The notes below the pieces were generated by a model that saw only the letters and a program-made list of their open reading frames with translations, was not told the origin of the DNA and searched no databases. Made by a program: the position numbers and the translations under genes. A stretch of 64,000 nucleotides of DNA from Burkholderia sp. S171 (GTDB taxonomy: Bacteria > Pseudomonadota > Gammaproteobacteria > Burkholderiales > Burkholderiaceae): assembly GCF_009766085.1 (NCBI RefSeq), contig NZ_LMUF01000010.1:315026-379025 (forward strand), written 5' to 3'. Positions 8,141-17,271 of this stretch are shown here, piece after piece (the first letter of the stretch is position 1; each line of letters begins with the position of its first letter).

Positions 8141-8605
8141 CTATTCGGATCGCGCGCCAGATTTTGCTTCGAGTTCAGCGAGGCGCTTGCGCAGGTTTCG
8201 CTCTTCGGTGAAGCGGCTGGTTTCATCGCGTATGACGGCTACGATGCCGGTCACACTCTTTTCCTGTCCCGCTGAATGCAGCAGCGCTACCGTGAATGCA
8301 ATCGATAAAGACCGGCCGTCCTTGTGCACGGCCGGCACGCGCAGCACGTCGTGTCCGTAACGTGTCTCGCCGGTCGCCATGGTTTTTTCGTAGCCGCTCC
8401 AGTGACGCCCGCGCAAGCGTTCGGGAATGATGAGGTCCAGCGAATTGCCCAGCGCTTCTTCGGGCGTGAAGCCGAACATGCGCTCGGCGGCGGGGTTCCA
8501 CAGGGTGATCGCGCCACGGGCGTCGGAGATGACCACCGCGTCGCCAATCACGTCGACCAGTTGCTCGAAATCGATGGGGGATGTTGTATGCATGGCGCTA
8601 TTCAT
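8141..8605 (-). CDS. Stand-alone PAS-domain protein in the oxalate operon
   Basis: 154 residues: one PAS domain (about residues 12-130) plus a short charged helical tail (TEERNLRKRLAELEAKSG) that could form a coiled coil. There is no kinase, GGDEF or HTH partner domain. His68 in GRHWSGYEKT lies where the FixL oxygen sensor has its haem ligand (SRHDSY), but this position is His in many non-haem PAS domains too. It sits between frc and the aldehyde dehydrogenase on the same strand (97 and 43 bases). An alternative start is Met5. Role unknown; a redox or gas sensor tuned to the pathway is one idea. Confidence 0.85.
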   Translation of the reverse strand: MNSAMHTTSPIDFEQLVDVIGDAVVISDARGAITLWNPAAERMFGFTPEEALGNSLDLIIPERLRGRHWSGYEKTMATGETRYGHDVLRVPAVHKDGRSLSIAFTVALLHSAGQEKSVTGIVAVIRDETSRFTEERNLRKRLAELEAKSGARSE

Positions 8606-8645
8606 TGTTGAAATGGCCTTGGTCTTTCTGGCCGCGATTCAGGCA

Positions 8646-8678
8646 GCGCCGTGGGTCCATCAAGGCAATCCACGGCGC
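8646..8678 (-). terminator. Stem-loop between frc and the PAS gene
   Basis: GCGCCGTGG (8646-8654) and CCACGGCGC (8670-8678) pair perfectly over nine bases with a 15-base loop. There is no T-run on either side, so it is more likely an attenuator or a processing/stability element that sets PAS-ALDH expression below oxc-frc than a full terminator. Confidence 0.4.
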
Positions 8679-8702
8679 GGCGGTTTCGCGCTTATTTCAC
8701 GT

Positions 8703-9953
8703 TCAAACCGCTTGTTTCTGATGCAGGTTGGCGATCTGCGCGCTGCTGTAACCCAGGCTCTCGAGCACTTCATCCGTATGCTCGCCCAGCAACGGCGATC
8801 CCGTGATCTCCGGCTTCATGTCCGAGAACTTGATCGGGCTACCCACCGTCAGATACGAGCCGCGTTCCTTGTGCTGGACTTCGGCAATCGTGCCGCTTTC
8901 ACGCAACGACGGATCGTTGGCCAGCTCTTTCATCGTCAGCACAGGCGCGCACGGAATATCGAACTTGCGCAGGATGTCCACCGCTTCGAACTTGGTTTTA
9001 TCGGCGAGCCATTCTTCAATCGTCTTGAAGATGTCGAAGATATGCGGCTGACGTGCGGAAGCCGTGTTGTAGTTCGCGTCTTCAATCCACTCGGGTTTGC
9101 CGATCGCACGGCAAATCGGCGCCCACGCGTGACCCTGGATCGTGAAGTAGATGTACGAGTTCGGATCAGTTTCCCAGCCCTTGCATTTCAGCACCCAGCC
9201 CGGCTGGCCGCCGCCGCCGGCATTGCCGCCGCGCGGAACAACATCGCTGAATTCGCCGTGCGGGTATTGGGGATATTCCTCGAGGTAGCCCAGCCGGTCC
9301 AGGCGTTGCTGGTCGCGCAGTTTCACGCGGCACAGGTTAAGCACGCTGTCCTGCATCGATACCGCGACCTTCTGTCCCTTGCCCGTCTTGTCGCGGCCGA
9401 TCAGCGCCGTCAGGATGCCGATGGCGAGGTGCATGCCGGTGTTGCTGTCGCCCAGCGCCGCTGCGCTGATGGTCGGCGGACCGTCCCAGAACCCCGTGGT
9501 CGATGCCGCGCCGCCCGCGCATTGCGCGACGTTTTCGTAGACCTTCAGGTCGTCGTAATGGTGGCCGTCGCTGAAGCCTTTCACCGACGCCAGGATCATC
9601 TTCGGATTCAGTTCCTTGATGTACTGCCACGGGAAACCCATCCGGTCGAGCGCACCCGGACCGAAGTTTTCCACCATCACATCGGATTCCTTAATAAGCT
9701 TCTCCAGGACTTCCTTGCCTTCCGGCTTTTTGGTGTCTAGCGTAAGTGACTTCTTGTTGCTGTTGAGCATCGTGAAATACAGCGCGTCGACGTCCGGGAT
9801 ATCGCGCAGTTGCGTGCGGGTAACATCGCCCGACCCCGGGCGTTCCACCTTGATCACGTCGGCGCCGAACCACGCAAGCAACTGCGTGCAGGCCGGACCT
9901 GCCTGCACGTGCGTGAAGTCGATAATCTTGATTCCCTCGAGTGGCTTGCTCAT
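8703..9953 (-). CDS. frc: Formyl-CoA:oxalate CoA-transferase
   Basis: 416 residues, type III (CaiB/BaiF) CoA-transferase that moves CoA from formyl-CoA to oxalate in the cytoplasm. The N-terminus ([20 protein letters not shown]) and the glycine loop [11 protein letters not shown] (glycines 246-249) are those of the Oxalobacter enzyme, and the catalytic aspartate falls at Asp169 ([10 protein letters not shown]), the same number as in that protein. It is about 12 residues shorter, a gap just before the glycine loop. The ATG at 9953 has AGGAG nine bases upstream; seven codons further upstream is an alternative start. Follows oxc by 106 bases; together they regenerate oxalyl-CoA and release formate and CO2. 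Confidence 0.96.
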   Translation of the reverse strand: MSKPLEGIKIIDFTHVQAGPACTQLLAWFGADVIKVERPGSGDVTRTQLRDIPDVDALYFTMLNSNKKSLTLDTKKPEGKEVLEKLIKESDVMVENFGPGALDRMGFPWQYIKELNPKMILASVKGFSDGHHYDDLKVYENVAQCAGGAASTTGFWDGPPTISAAALGDSNTGMHLAIGILTALIGRDKTGKGQKVAVSMQDSVLNLCRVKLRDQQRLDRLGYLEEYPQYPHGEFSDVVPRGGNAGGGGQPGWVLKCKGWETDPNSYIYFTIQGHAWAPICRAIGKPEWIEDANYNTASARQPHIFDIFKTIEEWLADKTKFEAVDILRKFDIPCAPVLTMKELANDPSLRESGTIAEVQHKERGSYLTVGSPIKFSDMKPEITGSPLLGEHTDEVLESLGYSSAQIANLHQKQAV

Positions 9954-10059
9954 GATTCCTGTCTCCTGACTCACTGGCTAAAGGTGGGTTTTTACTGATT
10001 TTCCAGGCGGTGACATCGGCGGCGCGTGTTTGCATTGCCGCCGGTACCTTCCAAGCGGA

Positions 10060-11814
10060 TTACTTTTTCATCGCCGTGCTTTGCGGATTCAGATTCGTCA
10101 GGCGACCGCTCTCGGTGCCCGCGGCTTCATCGATCACCGCATTGATCAGGGTCGGCTTACCGGACGCAATGGCTTCCTGCAGCGCCTCCGTCAGTTCTTC
10201 CGGCGTCGTGGCGTGGCGGCCAATGCCACCGAATGCTTCAATCATCTTGTCGTAGCGCGCGCCCTTGACGAACACCGTCGGGGCAACATCTTTGCCGCCG
10301 GTCGGGTTCACATCGGTGCCGCGATACACGCCGTTGTTGTTGAAGACAATCGTGCAAACCGGCAGGTCGTAGCGGCAGATCGTTTCGAGTTCCATGCCGC
10401 TGAAACCGAACGCGCTGTCGCCTTCTATGGCGACGACCGGCTTGCCGCTCGTGACCGCCGCACCAATCGCGAAGCCCATGCCGATACCCATGATTCCCCA
10501 CGTACCCGAGTCGAACCGCTTGCGCGGCTCATACATGTCGATGATGCTGCGGGCATAGTCAAGCGTGTTCGCCCCTTCGTTGACCACGTTGATGTCCGGG
10601 CGCGTCTTCAACGCGTCGCGGATCGCGCGCAAGGCGCTGTGGAAATTCATCGGCGACGGATTTTTGGCCAGTGTCGCGGCCATCTTTTCCAGGTTCTTGT
10701 TCTTGCGCTCGGAGATCGCGCCCGTCCACTCGGCGGGAGGCTTCGGGAAGCTTGCATCGATGCCGCCCAGCAACGCCGACACGCAGGAGCCGATATCGCC
10801 AATCACCGGCGCAGCAATAGCCACATTGCTGTCGATTTCCGTCGGCGAGATGTCGACCTGGATGAATTGCTTCGGCGCGGCGCCCCACGTCTTGCCCTTG
10901 CCGTGCGACAGCAGCCAGTTCAGGCGCGCGCCGATCAGCAGCACGACGTCGGCTTCCTGCAGCACGAACGAACGCGCTGCCGACGCCGATTGCTCGTGGG
11001 TATCGGGCAGCAATCCCTTGGCCATCGACATCGGCAGATAAGGAATGCCGCTCTTTTCCACAAGCTCGCGAATCTGTGCATCGGCCTGGGCGTAAGCCGC
11101 GCCCTTGCCGAGCAGGATCAGCGGACGCTTCGCGCCCTTCAGCACGTCGAGCGCGCGCTTGACGGAGTCAGGCGCCGGAATCTGGCGCGGCGCCGCGTCA
11201 ACCACCCGTACCAAAGACTGCTTGCCCTTCACTGCGTCGATGGTCTGGGACAGCAGTTTCGCCGGCAAGTCCAGGTAGACGCCGCCGGGACGGCCCGACA
11301 CGGCCGCACGGATCGCACGCGCAATGCCGATGCCAATGTCTTCCGCGTGCAGGACGCGGTACGCGGCCTTCGCGTACGGTTTGGCGGCGTTGAGCTGATC
11401 CATCTCTTCGTAGTCGCCTTGCTGCAAGTCGACGATCTCACGCTCGCTGGATCCGCTGATCAGGATCATCGGAAAGCAGTTGGTAGTCGCATTGGCAAGC
11501 GCTGTCAGGCCGTTCAGGAAGCCAGGCGCTGAAACGGTCATGCAGATGCCCGGCTTTTGCGTCATGTAGCCGGCGATAGCCGCCGCATTGCCCGCGTGCT
11601 GCTCATGACGGAAGCCGATGAAGCGCATGCCTTCGGCTTGCGCCAAGCGCGCCAGGTCGGTAATGGGAATGCCGACCAGCCCGAAGATGGTGTTGAGGTC
11701 GTTCAGTTTCAGGGCATCGATGACCAGATGGAAACCGTCGGTGGTCGCCGGTGTTTCTTGCTTCGTTGTCTCCGCTGCAGTGGCGGTCTGCGGGTGGTTC
11801 AGTACTTCTGCCAT
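10060..11814 (-). CDS. oxc: Oxalyl-CoA decarboxylase
   Basis: 584 residues, thiamine-diphosphate enzyme that converts oxalyl-CoA to formyl-CoA and CO2. The cofactor-activating glutamate is Glu71 in FRHEQHAGN. The C-terminal thiamine-binding motif starts [12 protein letters not shown] and ends in NNNG, and the lysine/serine-rich centre fits the ADP-binding middle domain of the family. The ATG at 11814 has AGGAGG upstream; the longer reading frame adds 18 residues of non-family sequence. First gene of the oxc-frc-PAS-ALDH run. Its promoter region carries the two-part operator shared with the PanE-like gene, so regulation by the GntR/FCD protein is likely. Confidence 0.96.
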   Translation of the reverse strand: MAEVLNHPQTATAAETTKQETPATTDGFHLVIDALKLNDLNTIFGLVGIPITDLARLAQAEGMRFIGFRHEQHAGNAAAIAGYMTQKPGICMTVSAPGFLNGLTALANATTNCFPMILISGSSEREIVDLQQGDYEEMDQLNAAKPYAKAAYRVLHAEDIGIGIARAIRAAVSGRPGGVYLDLPAKLLSQTIDAVKGKQSLVRVVDAAPRQIPAPDSVKRALDVLKGAKRPLILLGKGAAYAQADAQIRELVEKSGIPYLPMSMAKGLLPDTHEQSASAARSFVLQEADVVLLIGARLNWLLSHGKGKTWGAAPKQFIQVDISPTEIDSNVAIAAPVIGDIGSCVSALLGGIDASFPKPPAEWTGAISERKNKNLEKMAATLAKNPSPMNFHSALRAIRDALKTRPDINVVNEGANTLDYARSIIDMYEPRKRFDSGTWGIMGIGMGFAIGAAVTSGKPVVAIEGDSAFGFSGMELETICRYDLPVCTIVFNNNGVYRGTDVNPTGGKDVAPTVFVKGARYDKMIEAFGGIGRHATTPEELTEALQEAIASGKPTLINAVIDEAAGTESGRLTNLNPQSTAMKK

Positions 11815-11850
11815 AACGTCTCTCCTCCTTGGCTGGCGTTGTTTGGTTTG

Positions 11851-11878
11851 TGATATACAATATTCCACACACAGTATT
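11851..11878 (-). promoter_or_regulatory. Two-part operator over the oxc promoter
   Basis: On the minus strand: AATACTG-N11-TTGTATATCA, the same blocks and spacing as at 2291-2318. A good -35 (TTGACT) is immediately upstream and a -10 such as TATTGT lies 16 bases on, inside the operator. This layout predicts repression relieved by a pathway metabolite. The rest of the 363-base gap up to the kinase gene (11879-12177) shows no gene or other signal. Confidence 0.68.
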
Positions 11879-12177
11879 AGTCAAGAGGATTTGTTTGGCG
11901 AATTGAGCGTGGTGCGGTGCGACTGGGTTGTAAACGCTAGCGCTACGGCAGGTTTGCCGTTTTTTTTGCTGCGTTGCGATGAGGGCCGTTTAAGCGATGC
12001 AAGAGATTTCGCCCCCGAGAATTGGGGCGAATGGAGACTGCATTGGCAGGGGTGCGGCGCGACCGGTTTGGGCGCGCGTTGGGATGGGTTTACCCGCGCT
12101 TGGAGGCGGGTAGCAGGGGTTGATTCGTCAATCCAGGTAGATCGACGGGGGTGGTTTCTTCTCTGTCGTCACACGTT

Positions 12178-12798
12178 CTATGTCGTCCATTGGAAAACGA
12201 GATCGGCGCGCCCGCGCGTCTTGTCAATCAGCGCCGCGTTCACTTCGTCGGTTCGCTGAACCCATTCGCGGGCGGCGTCTTCATCGCGGCCAAACTTCAC
12301 GTGGCGCGCAATAAGCCGCTGCAAGCGTAACGCTGGATCGACGTCGACGTACCAGGCTTCGTCGAGCAGAGGGCGAACGGCTGTCCAGTGGCCTTGCTGC
12401 AGCAACAGATAGTTGCCTTCGGTGATCACAAGCGGCACGTCCGGCATGACCGGAATGGCCCCTGCAATGGGTTCTTCGATCTCTCGGCGAAACGTGGGGG
12501 CATAGATCACCTCGTCGTGAGACTGCACGCGCAGGCGCGCGAGCAGTGCGACGTAACCGGCGCTGTCGAAGGTATCTTCGGCACCCTTGCGGGACGCGCG
12601 GCCAAGACGCTCGAGTTCTACGTTCGCAAGATGAAAACCATCCATAGGCACGACCACCGCGCGGCCTGGCAGTGCGTCGAGAATGGCCTGCGCCAGCGTT
12701 GATTTGCCGGCGCCCGGCGCACCTGCCAGCCCAAGGATACGACGCTGGCCATCGGCCACAAGCTGCTCCAGTCGAGCAAGAAAACGGTCTTCAATCAT
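12178..12798 (-). CDS. P-loop nucleoside/sugar kinase (uridine kinase-like)
   Basis: 206 residues. Walker A GAPGAGKST near the N-terminus, then PMDGFHL and ITEGNYLLL, which are typical of the YggC/FrcK branch of the uridine kinase-panthothenate kinase superfamily; members are proposed sugar or nucleoside kinases. I place the start at the ATG at 12798 with AGGA eight bases upstream; a GTG two codons earlier is too close to that site. It follows the 3-epimerase gene on the same strand (190 bases), and the LacI gene is divergent from that pair, so phosphorylation of the ketose made by the epimerase is the likely role. Confidence 0.85.
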   Translation of the reverse strand: MIEDRFLARLEQLVADGQRRILGLAGAPGAGKSTLAQAILDALPGRAVVVPMDGFHLANVELERLGRASRKGAEDTFDSAGYVALLARLRVQSHDEVIYAPTFRREIEEPIAGAIPVMPDVPLVITEGNYLLLQQGHWTAVRPLLDEAWYVDVDPALRLQRLIARHVKFGRDEDAAREWVQRTDEVNAALIDKTRGRADLVFQWTT

Positions 12799-12988
12799 CG
12801 GCACAATCCTGTGTGGTTTCTAAATGGCTTGGCACATCTCATCGGCATTCAAACCGCCCGGCCGTCCTCCGCGAAACGAAGACAGCACACGGCCCGGCAG
12901 CGCGGCATTGCTTCGCGGTTAGCGCATGGCGGCCACCGTTCTACGTTCCCGCGGCGTGTCCTTCCGCACCGCCCCGGCAACGATGTCG

Positions 12989-13864
12989 CTAATGATGCGC
13001 CCTTGCTTTAGCCGCAGCATTAATGCCGCCAGCGATGAACGTCCGCGCATGAGTGGCCAGATCCATGCTGTCGTCCCACAGGTTCCGCCAGATTGCCAGC
13101 GCGTTCGACAATTGCTCGTTGACAACGGTCGACGAGAAGCTTTCGAACGTGACGACGCCCTCATAGCCGATCATGGATAGTGCATGAAAGAACTGGGCAA
13201 AATCAATCGTGCCCGATCCCAGATAGCCCCGGTTACTTTCGCCGATGTGGACATAACCCAAACGCTTCCCGCATGCCAGAACGGGCTGCATGAAGTCCGA
13301 TTCCTCAATATTCATGTGGTAGGTATCGAGGTGCACGACAACGTTGGGCGCATCGACTTCATCCAGCATGCCAAGCGCTTGTGATGCCGTGTTAAGCAGG
13401 TTGCTTTCGTATCGATTCACGACTTCGAGGCCGAGGGTAACATCCTTCTTCAAGGCGAAATCGGCAATCCGCTTGAGCGAGTCAACCGCATTGCGCCTTC
13501 CCTGCGCGGTGAGCGGCGCCTGGTACTTCGCCATTGCGCCGTACAAGATCCCGCCGAAGTAATTACCGCCCAGTTCCGCCGTGATGCTGACGCCCTCTTC
13601 CAGCAACGCCAGACCCCGCGCAACCGACTCCGGATTGTCGCTGGATACATCAGCATCTAATGTAAGGCCACGCGAACACCCGATCTCAAGACCATGCTCC
13701 TGGAGCAGGTCACGCGTGAGGGTCAAGTCCATGACCTTGGGGCCGTGAAGGGACAGCTCGACCAGATCAAAACCTGCCGCCTTGGTCTGGCTGATGACCT
13801 TGCGGGTCGACTCCGGCGTCAGGTCGCCGGCCCATACCAATGCATGAACACCGAGCTTATTCAT
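12989..13864 (-). CDS. Sugar epimerase, D-tagatose/D-psicose 3-epimerase family
   Basis: 291 residues, TIM-barrel sugar isomerase/epimerase. The four metal ligands of the Pseudomonas cichorii tagatose 3-epimerase (Glu152, Asp185, His211, Glu246) appear here with a constant offset of five: Glu147 (GLEVVNRYE), Asp180 (VHLDTYHMN), His206 (GYVHIGES) and Glu241 (VTFESFSS). It therefore probably interconverts ketohexoses at C3. Start ATG at 13864 with GGAGGAG upstream. No transporter lies beside it, so sugar uptake must be encoded elsewhere. The actual sugar (tagatose, psicose, sorbose, ribulose) cannot be read from the sequence. Confidence 0.9.
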   Translation of the reverse strand: MNKLGVHALVWAGDLTPESTRKVISQTKAAGFDLVELSLHGPKVMDLTLTRDLLQEHGLEIGCSRGLTLDADVSSDNPESVARGLALLEEGVSITAELGGNYFGGILYGAMAKYQAPLTAQGRRNAVDSLKRIADFALKKDVTLGLEVVNRYESNLLNTASQALGMLDEVDAPNVVVHLDTYHMNIEESDFMQPVLACGKRLGYVHIGESNRGYLGSGTIDFAQFFHALSMIGYEGVVTFESFSSTVVNEQLSNALAIWRNLWDDSMDLATHARTFIAGGINAAAKARAHH

Positions 13865-13913
13865 TGAATCACTCCTCCGGTAACGGTCGCGGATTGCGAA
13901 ATTGACAGCGAGT

Positions 13914-13963
13914 TGCTAAATCCATTCAGCTCATAGTGAATTCGATGCTGAATCCATTTAGCA
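13914..13963. promoter_or_regulatory. Two LacI-type operators between the epimerase and LacI genes
   Basis: TGCTAAATCCATTCAGCT at 13914-13931 and TGCTGAATCCATTTAGCA at 13946-13963. Each is an imperfect 18-base palindrome of the pattern GCTRAATNNATTYAGC; one matches the reverse complement of the other in the outer blocks. The centres are 32 bases apart, about three helical turns, so two repressor dimers would lie on the same face. Expected to control both the divergent epimerase-kinase operon and lacI itself. Confidence 0.75.
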
Positions 13964-14055
13964 TAGTGGTCAACTCTCGAATACCCTAGTATGGTTTCCA
14001 GCCGAAGCAGGTCAGCCTTCGGGGGCAATGCAACCCAATCAAAAGGGAAATTCAG

Positions 14056-15120
14056 ATGGTCCGCGGCGGTAAAGGGCGCAAATCCACGATCTACGATATT
14101 TCCGAGGCGACCGGCACGTCGGTTACTGCGGTGAGCATGGTGCTGAACGGCAGTTGGACGAGGTATCGCATCAAGGAAGAAACCGCCAATCGCATTCTGG
14201 AGAGCGCGCAACAACTCGGGTACAACGTCAACATGCGTGCCAGAGGGCTGAGGCTCTCGCGCTCCGGGCTCGCCGGCATGATTCTTCCGCACTATCGCAA
14301 CCGTTTTTTTGCAGGGCTTGCGGAGACGTTTGAAGAACAAGCGAGAAGCCGGGGTCTGTGCCCTATCGTCGTCAGTACGCAACGGGATCCAGCGGTTGAG
14401 ACAAGCGTCACCGAGACGCTGCTGTCGCAACGGGTCGAAGTGCTCTTCATCGCCGGCGTGCGCAACCCCACGCCGCTTAACGCACTGTGTGCGGCAGCAG
14501 GCGTGACCTGCATCAATGTCGACTTGCCGGGTTCGGGCGCGCCGTCGGTTGTCTCGGACAATCGCGGCGGTGCTCGCGCGCTGACTAACGTGCTGATCGA
14601 TAAAATGAGGATGCGAGGCGGTGCCCCTGAAGAATTGGCTTTCCTGGGCGGGGTTGCCGGCGAGTACGCAACAGAGGAGCGCATTATCGGATTCCGCGAC
14701 GCTTTCGAGGCCGCGGGGATCAGTCCGGCAGCCGACGCGGTGGACTGCTGTGGATACAACGCGTCCGCTGCCCGGCAAGCACTTGCTCATAGTTATGAGA
14801 GCCTTGGCAGGCTGCCCGCGGGCTTGTTTATCAACTCGATTACCGCATTCGAAGGGCTGGTGCAGTTCACGTCGCAACTGTCCCGCGATGCGTTGCAATC
14901 GACGGTTGTCGGGTGCTTCGACTGGGACCCGTTTGCCGCGCATTTACCGTTTGAAGTGACGATGATGCGGCAGGACGTAGATAAGATTATCTCGGAGGCC
15001 TTCGCACTTTCCGATCGCTTTGACACGACGACCGATCACCCGCTAGTCGTCGTGCCGACCGGCTTCGGAGATGTGATGGACGAGGACGATCGGGCTGTCA
15101 AACTCACATACGATCGTTGA
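14056..15120 (+). CDS. LacI family repressor
   Basis: 354 residues. The N-terminal helix-turn-helix (TIYDISEATGTSVTAVSMVL) and hinge are followed by a periplasmic-binding-protein-type sugar domain. It diverges from the epimerase-kinase pair and the intervening DNA holds two matching operators, so it is the likely sugar-responsive repressor of that pair. An A-rich GGGA-containing ribosome site precedes the ATG. The hinge-helix contact residues and the exact sugar are not predictable. Confidence 0.94.
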   Translation: MVRGGKGRKSTIYDISEATGTSVTAVSMVLNGSWTRYRIKEETANRILESAQQLGYNVNMRARGLRLSRSGLAGMILPHYRNRFFAGLAETFEEQARSRGLCPIVVSTQRDPAVETSVTETLLSQRVEVLFIAGVRNPTPLNALCAAAGVTCINVDLPGSGAPSVVSDNRGGARALTNVLIDKMRMRGGAPEELAFLGGVAGEYATEERIIGFRDAFEAAGISPAADAVDCCGYNASAARQALAHSYESLGRLPAGLFINSITAFEGLVQFTSQLSRDALQSTVVGCFDWDPFAAHLPFEVTMMRQDVDKIISEAFALSDRFDTTTDHPLVVVPTGFGDVMDEDDRAVKLTYDR

Positions 15121-15188
15121 ACTTTGCTCTGGCGTGTCTTTGTTTTCGCAGCATGATGCGTCCCCGGCAAAGATCAGGCATAAGCGAA

Positions 15189-16097
15189 TCAGCTCGCCCA
15201 GTCCGCCACCATCCGCGCATCGACACTGACTCCGCCGCACACCACGATCACCACGTCGTGCGCGGCAGCAATCGCCGGGTGATCGAGGTAACCGACAGCA
15301 AGCGACACCCCGCAAGCCGGTTCCACAAGCTGCCGATAATCATCGGCGAAACGCGTCACGCCCATGATTGCATCGGCATCCGTCAGCACCACCGACTCGT
15401 GCGGAAACTGCTGGATCGCATCCACTGGCCAGCTCGCTACCTGAAGCGCAGCAAGCGACTTTGCGATGCTGTCGATACGATCCAGTTTCACCGGATGCCC
15501 CGCATCAAGCGCCGCGCGAAATGACGCGGCGCCCGTTGTCTCGCACGCGATCACGCGACAATCCGTGCGGCCATGGCGCAACAAACCCGTCAAGATTCCT
15601 GCAAGCAGACCGCCCCCGCCCACGCTCGCCACAACCGCATCCACTTGCGGCAGGACAGTGACAATCTCGTCGATCATCGTGCTATGACCTTCCCACAGCA
15701 CCGGGTGATCGAACGCCGGCACATATTCGACGTCATCCGACGCCGACAGTGCCAGCGCATGCTCGTTCGCTTCGTCCCAGACATCGCCATGCACGGTCAC
15801 TGTTGCGCCCAGCGCGGCGATACGCTTACGAGTGCTTTCCGGCGTCGTGGAAGGCACCACGATCTCAGCCTGCATGCCAAGCAAGCGCGCCACAAATGCC
15901 GTTGCGAAACCGGCGTTACCGCCCGACGGGCACACTACGCGGAGTTTGCCGGCCGCCTTAGCGCGCGAACACAACAAGCCCATCCCACGCATTTTGAACG
16001 AGCCACTAGGCTGCAGGTTTTCGAGCTTGAGCCAGATGCGGCGCGTGGACGTAGACAGTCCGGGATGCAGGATCAACGGGGTTTCGATGTGAAGCAA
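15189..16097 (-). CDS. PLP-dependent serine/threonine dehydratase-like enzyme
   Basis: 302 residues, fold-type II PLP enzyme. The PLP lysine is in SGSFKMRG, the phosphate-binding loop is SVGGGGLLAG, and PSGGNAG is the substrate Ser/Thr loop. The length matches the short catalytic-only serine dehydratases that lack the ACT regulatory domain. It probably deaminates L-serine or L-threonine; a beta-hydroxyaspartate or diaminopropionate substrate cannot be excluded. It begins with TTG at 16097, supported by AAAAGGA six bases upstream. It is convergent with lacI (about 70 bases). Confidence 0.88.
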   Translation of the reverse strand: MLHIETPLILHPGLSTSTRRIWLKLENLQPSGSFKMRGMGLLCSRAKAAGKLRVVCPSGGNAGFATAFVARLLGMQAEIVVPSTTPESTRKRIAALGATVTVHGDVWDEANEHALALSASDDVEYVPAFDHPVLWEGHSTMIDEIVTVLPQVDAVVASVGGGGLLAGILTGLLRHGRTDCRVIACETTGAASFRAALDAGHPVKLDRIDSIAKSLAALQVASWPVDAIQQFPHESVVLTDADAIMGVTRFADDYRQLVEPACGVSLAVGYLDHPAIAAAHDVVIVVCGGVSVDARMVADWAS

Positions 16098-16407
16098 GAT
16101 CGGTCCTTTTCACTTTTCAAACGGGAATTCCGGGACCAGGCCACCGCCATGACGGCCGCGACTGGATTCGAGTCTCACAGTTTATTGCAGGACGGGAATT
16201 TTATCGTTGTGCGTGTTGGCGTGGGTCCGGCTCGACTCTTTGCAAGTGCTCGCGCGAACGCGTGCGTTCGCCGGCCGTCGCGATGTCCGGTCCTGCGTAG
16301 CTAACAGGTTATAAGTCGCGCTAGTATTCGTCCAGCCAGAGGCCTTCATCAACGTATGAACCGGGCTCGTATTTTGTTGCGCCATCGCTCAATCCGGATA
16401 ACCAGAG
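16098..16407. other. Divergent intergenic region
   Basis: 310 bases between the dehydratase-like and alpha/beta-hydrolase starts. It must hold both promoters, but I see no convincing -35/-10 pair, operator or hairpin. A 67-codon minus-strand frame (16182-16385) has Ser/Thr/Arg-rich sequence of no recognisable kind and is not called. Confidence 0.4.
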
Positions 16408-17175
16408 ATGCTTGAGGAACCGAAGAAGATGGACAAAGAAACGCCGCTCGTCATGATCCACGGCCTGATGGGATCCATAGACTATTTTTCACCCGCCGCA
16501 CGGATGGACGGAATAAGCGTCCACACGCCCGACCTGATCGGATACGGACCACAGGCGAACGCCGACGCTCGCCCGATTACGCTCGACAATCAGGCAGCAT
16601 CGGTTATCCGATACGTGGAAGAGCACATCGGAGAACCGAGTTGGTTACTGGGCCACAGCGTCGGCGGCGCCGTTGCGATGCTTATTGCAGCAACGGCACC
16701 CAAGCTGGTACGCGGGCTCATTAGCGTCGAAGGCAACTTCACCCTTAACGACGCCTTCTGGTGCCGGAAAATTGCAGCGCTCAGTGAAGAAGCGTGGCGC
16801 GCCGAACATCGGCTTATGCTCGATGATCCCACCGCCTGGCTTCAAGACAGCGGCATTGCGCTCAGCCCGCAGCGAATCGCCTGGGCAAACGATATCCTGC
16901 GTCACCAGCCTCGCTCGACCATCGCGGCCACGGCTCGCGCGGTGGTGAAAGAAACGGGCTCACCGGCGTTTCTTCAGCATGCGCACACGGTCATCGCCAA
17001 TGGCACGCCGATCCACTTGCTCGCGGGAGAAAGATCGGCACCCGGATGGGACGTACCCGATTGGGTCAAGAGCGCGTCGCTAAGCTATGTGATCCAGCCC
17101 GACACCGGCCACATGATGATGCTCGAGCAGCCAGAGATATTCAGCGACATAGTTTGCGCAATGATCAAACACTGA
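16408..17175 (+). CDS. Alpha/beta-hydrolase
   Basis: 255 residues. Oxyanion motif HGLMGS, nucleophile elbow GHSVGG (catalytic Ser) and a C-terminal His in DTGHMMML are in the correct order for the fold; the acid is probably one of the Asp residues near WDVPDW. No signal peptide. Such proteins include esterases, C-C bond hydrolases and haloperoxidase-like enzymes, and nothing here picks one. An ATG at 16429 has a better-placed purine-rich site (GAGGAACCGAAGAAG) and may be the true start. Confidence 0.87.
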   Translation: MLEEPKKMDKETPLVMIHGLMGSIDYFSPAARMDGISVHTPDLIGYGPQANADARPITLDNQAASVIRYVEEHIGEPSWLLGHSVGGAVAMLIAATAPKLVRGLISVEGNFTLNDAFWCRKIAALSEEAWRAEHRLMLDDPTAWLQDSGIALSPQRIAWANDILRHQPRSTIAATARAVVKETGSPAFLQHAHTVIANGTPIHLLAGERSAPGWDVPDWVKSASLSYVIQPDTGHMMMLEQPEIFSDIVCAMIKH

Positions 17176-17271
17176 CGCAACCGGGCACCGGGATGAAGCT
17201 TCATCGCCGCCTCGAATTTTCCGTTGCAGGTGGATGACAAGGCACCAAGATCATCTAATCAGCATTCCGAA

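Noticed and set aside
8427..9740. 437-codon plus-strand frame over PAS and frc
   Set aside because: Shadow of frc, which carries Asp169 and the glycine loop.
10030..11532. 500-codon open frame on the plus strand opposite oxc
   Set aside because: The product is Arg/His/Asp-rich with no domain, and the minus strand encodes a full oxalyl-CoA decarboxylase; this is the usual antisense shadow in GC-rich DNA.
13914..13963. Phage attachment site made of inverted repeats
   Set aside because: No integrase or tRNA is near, and the repeats fit LacI operators with a lacI gene adjacent.
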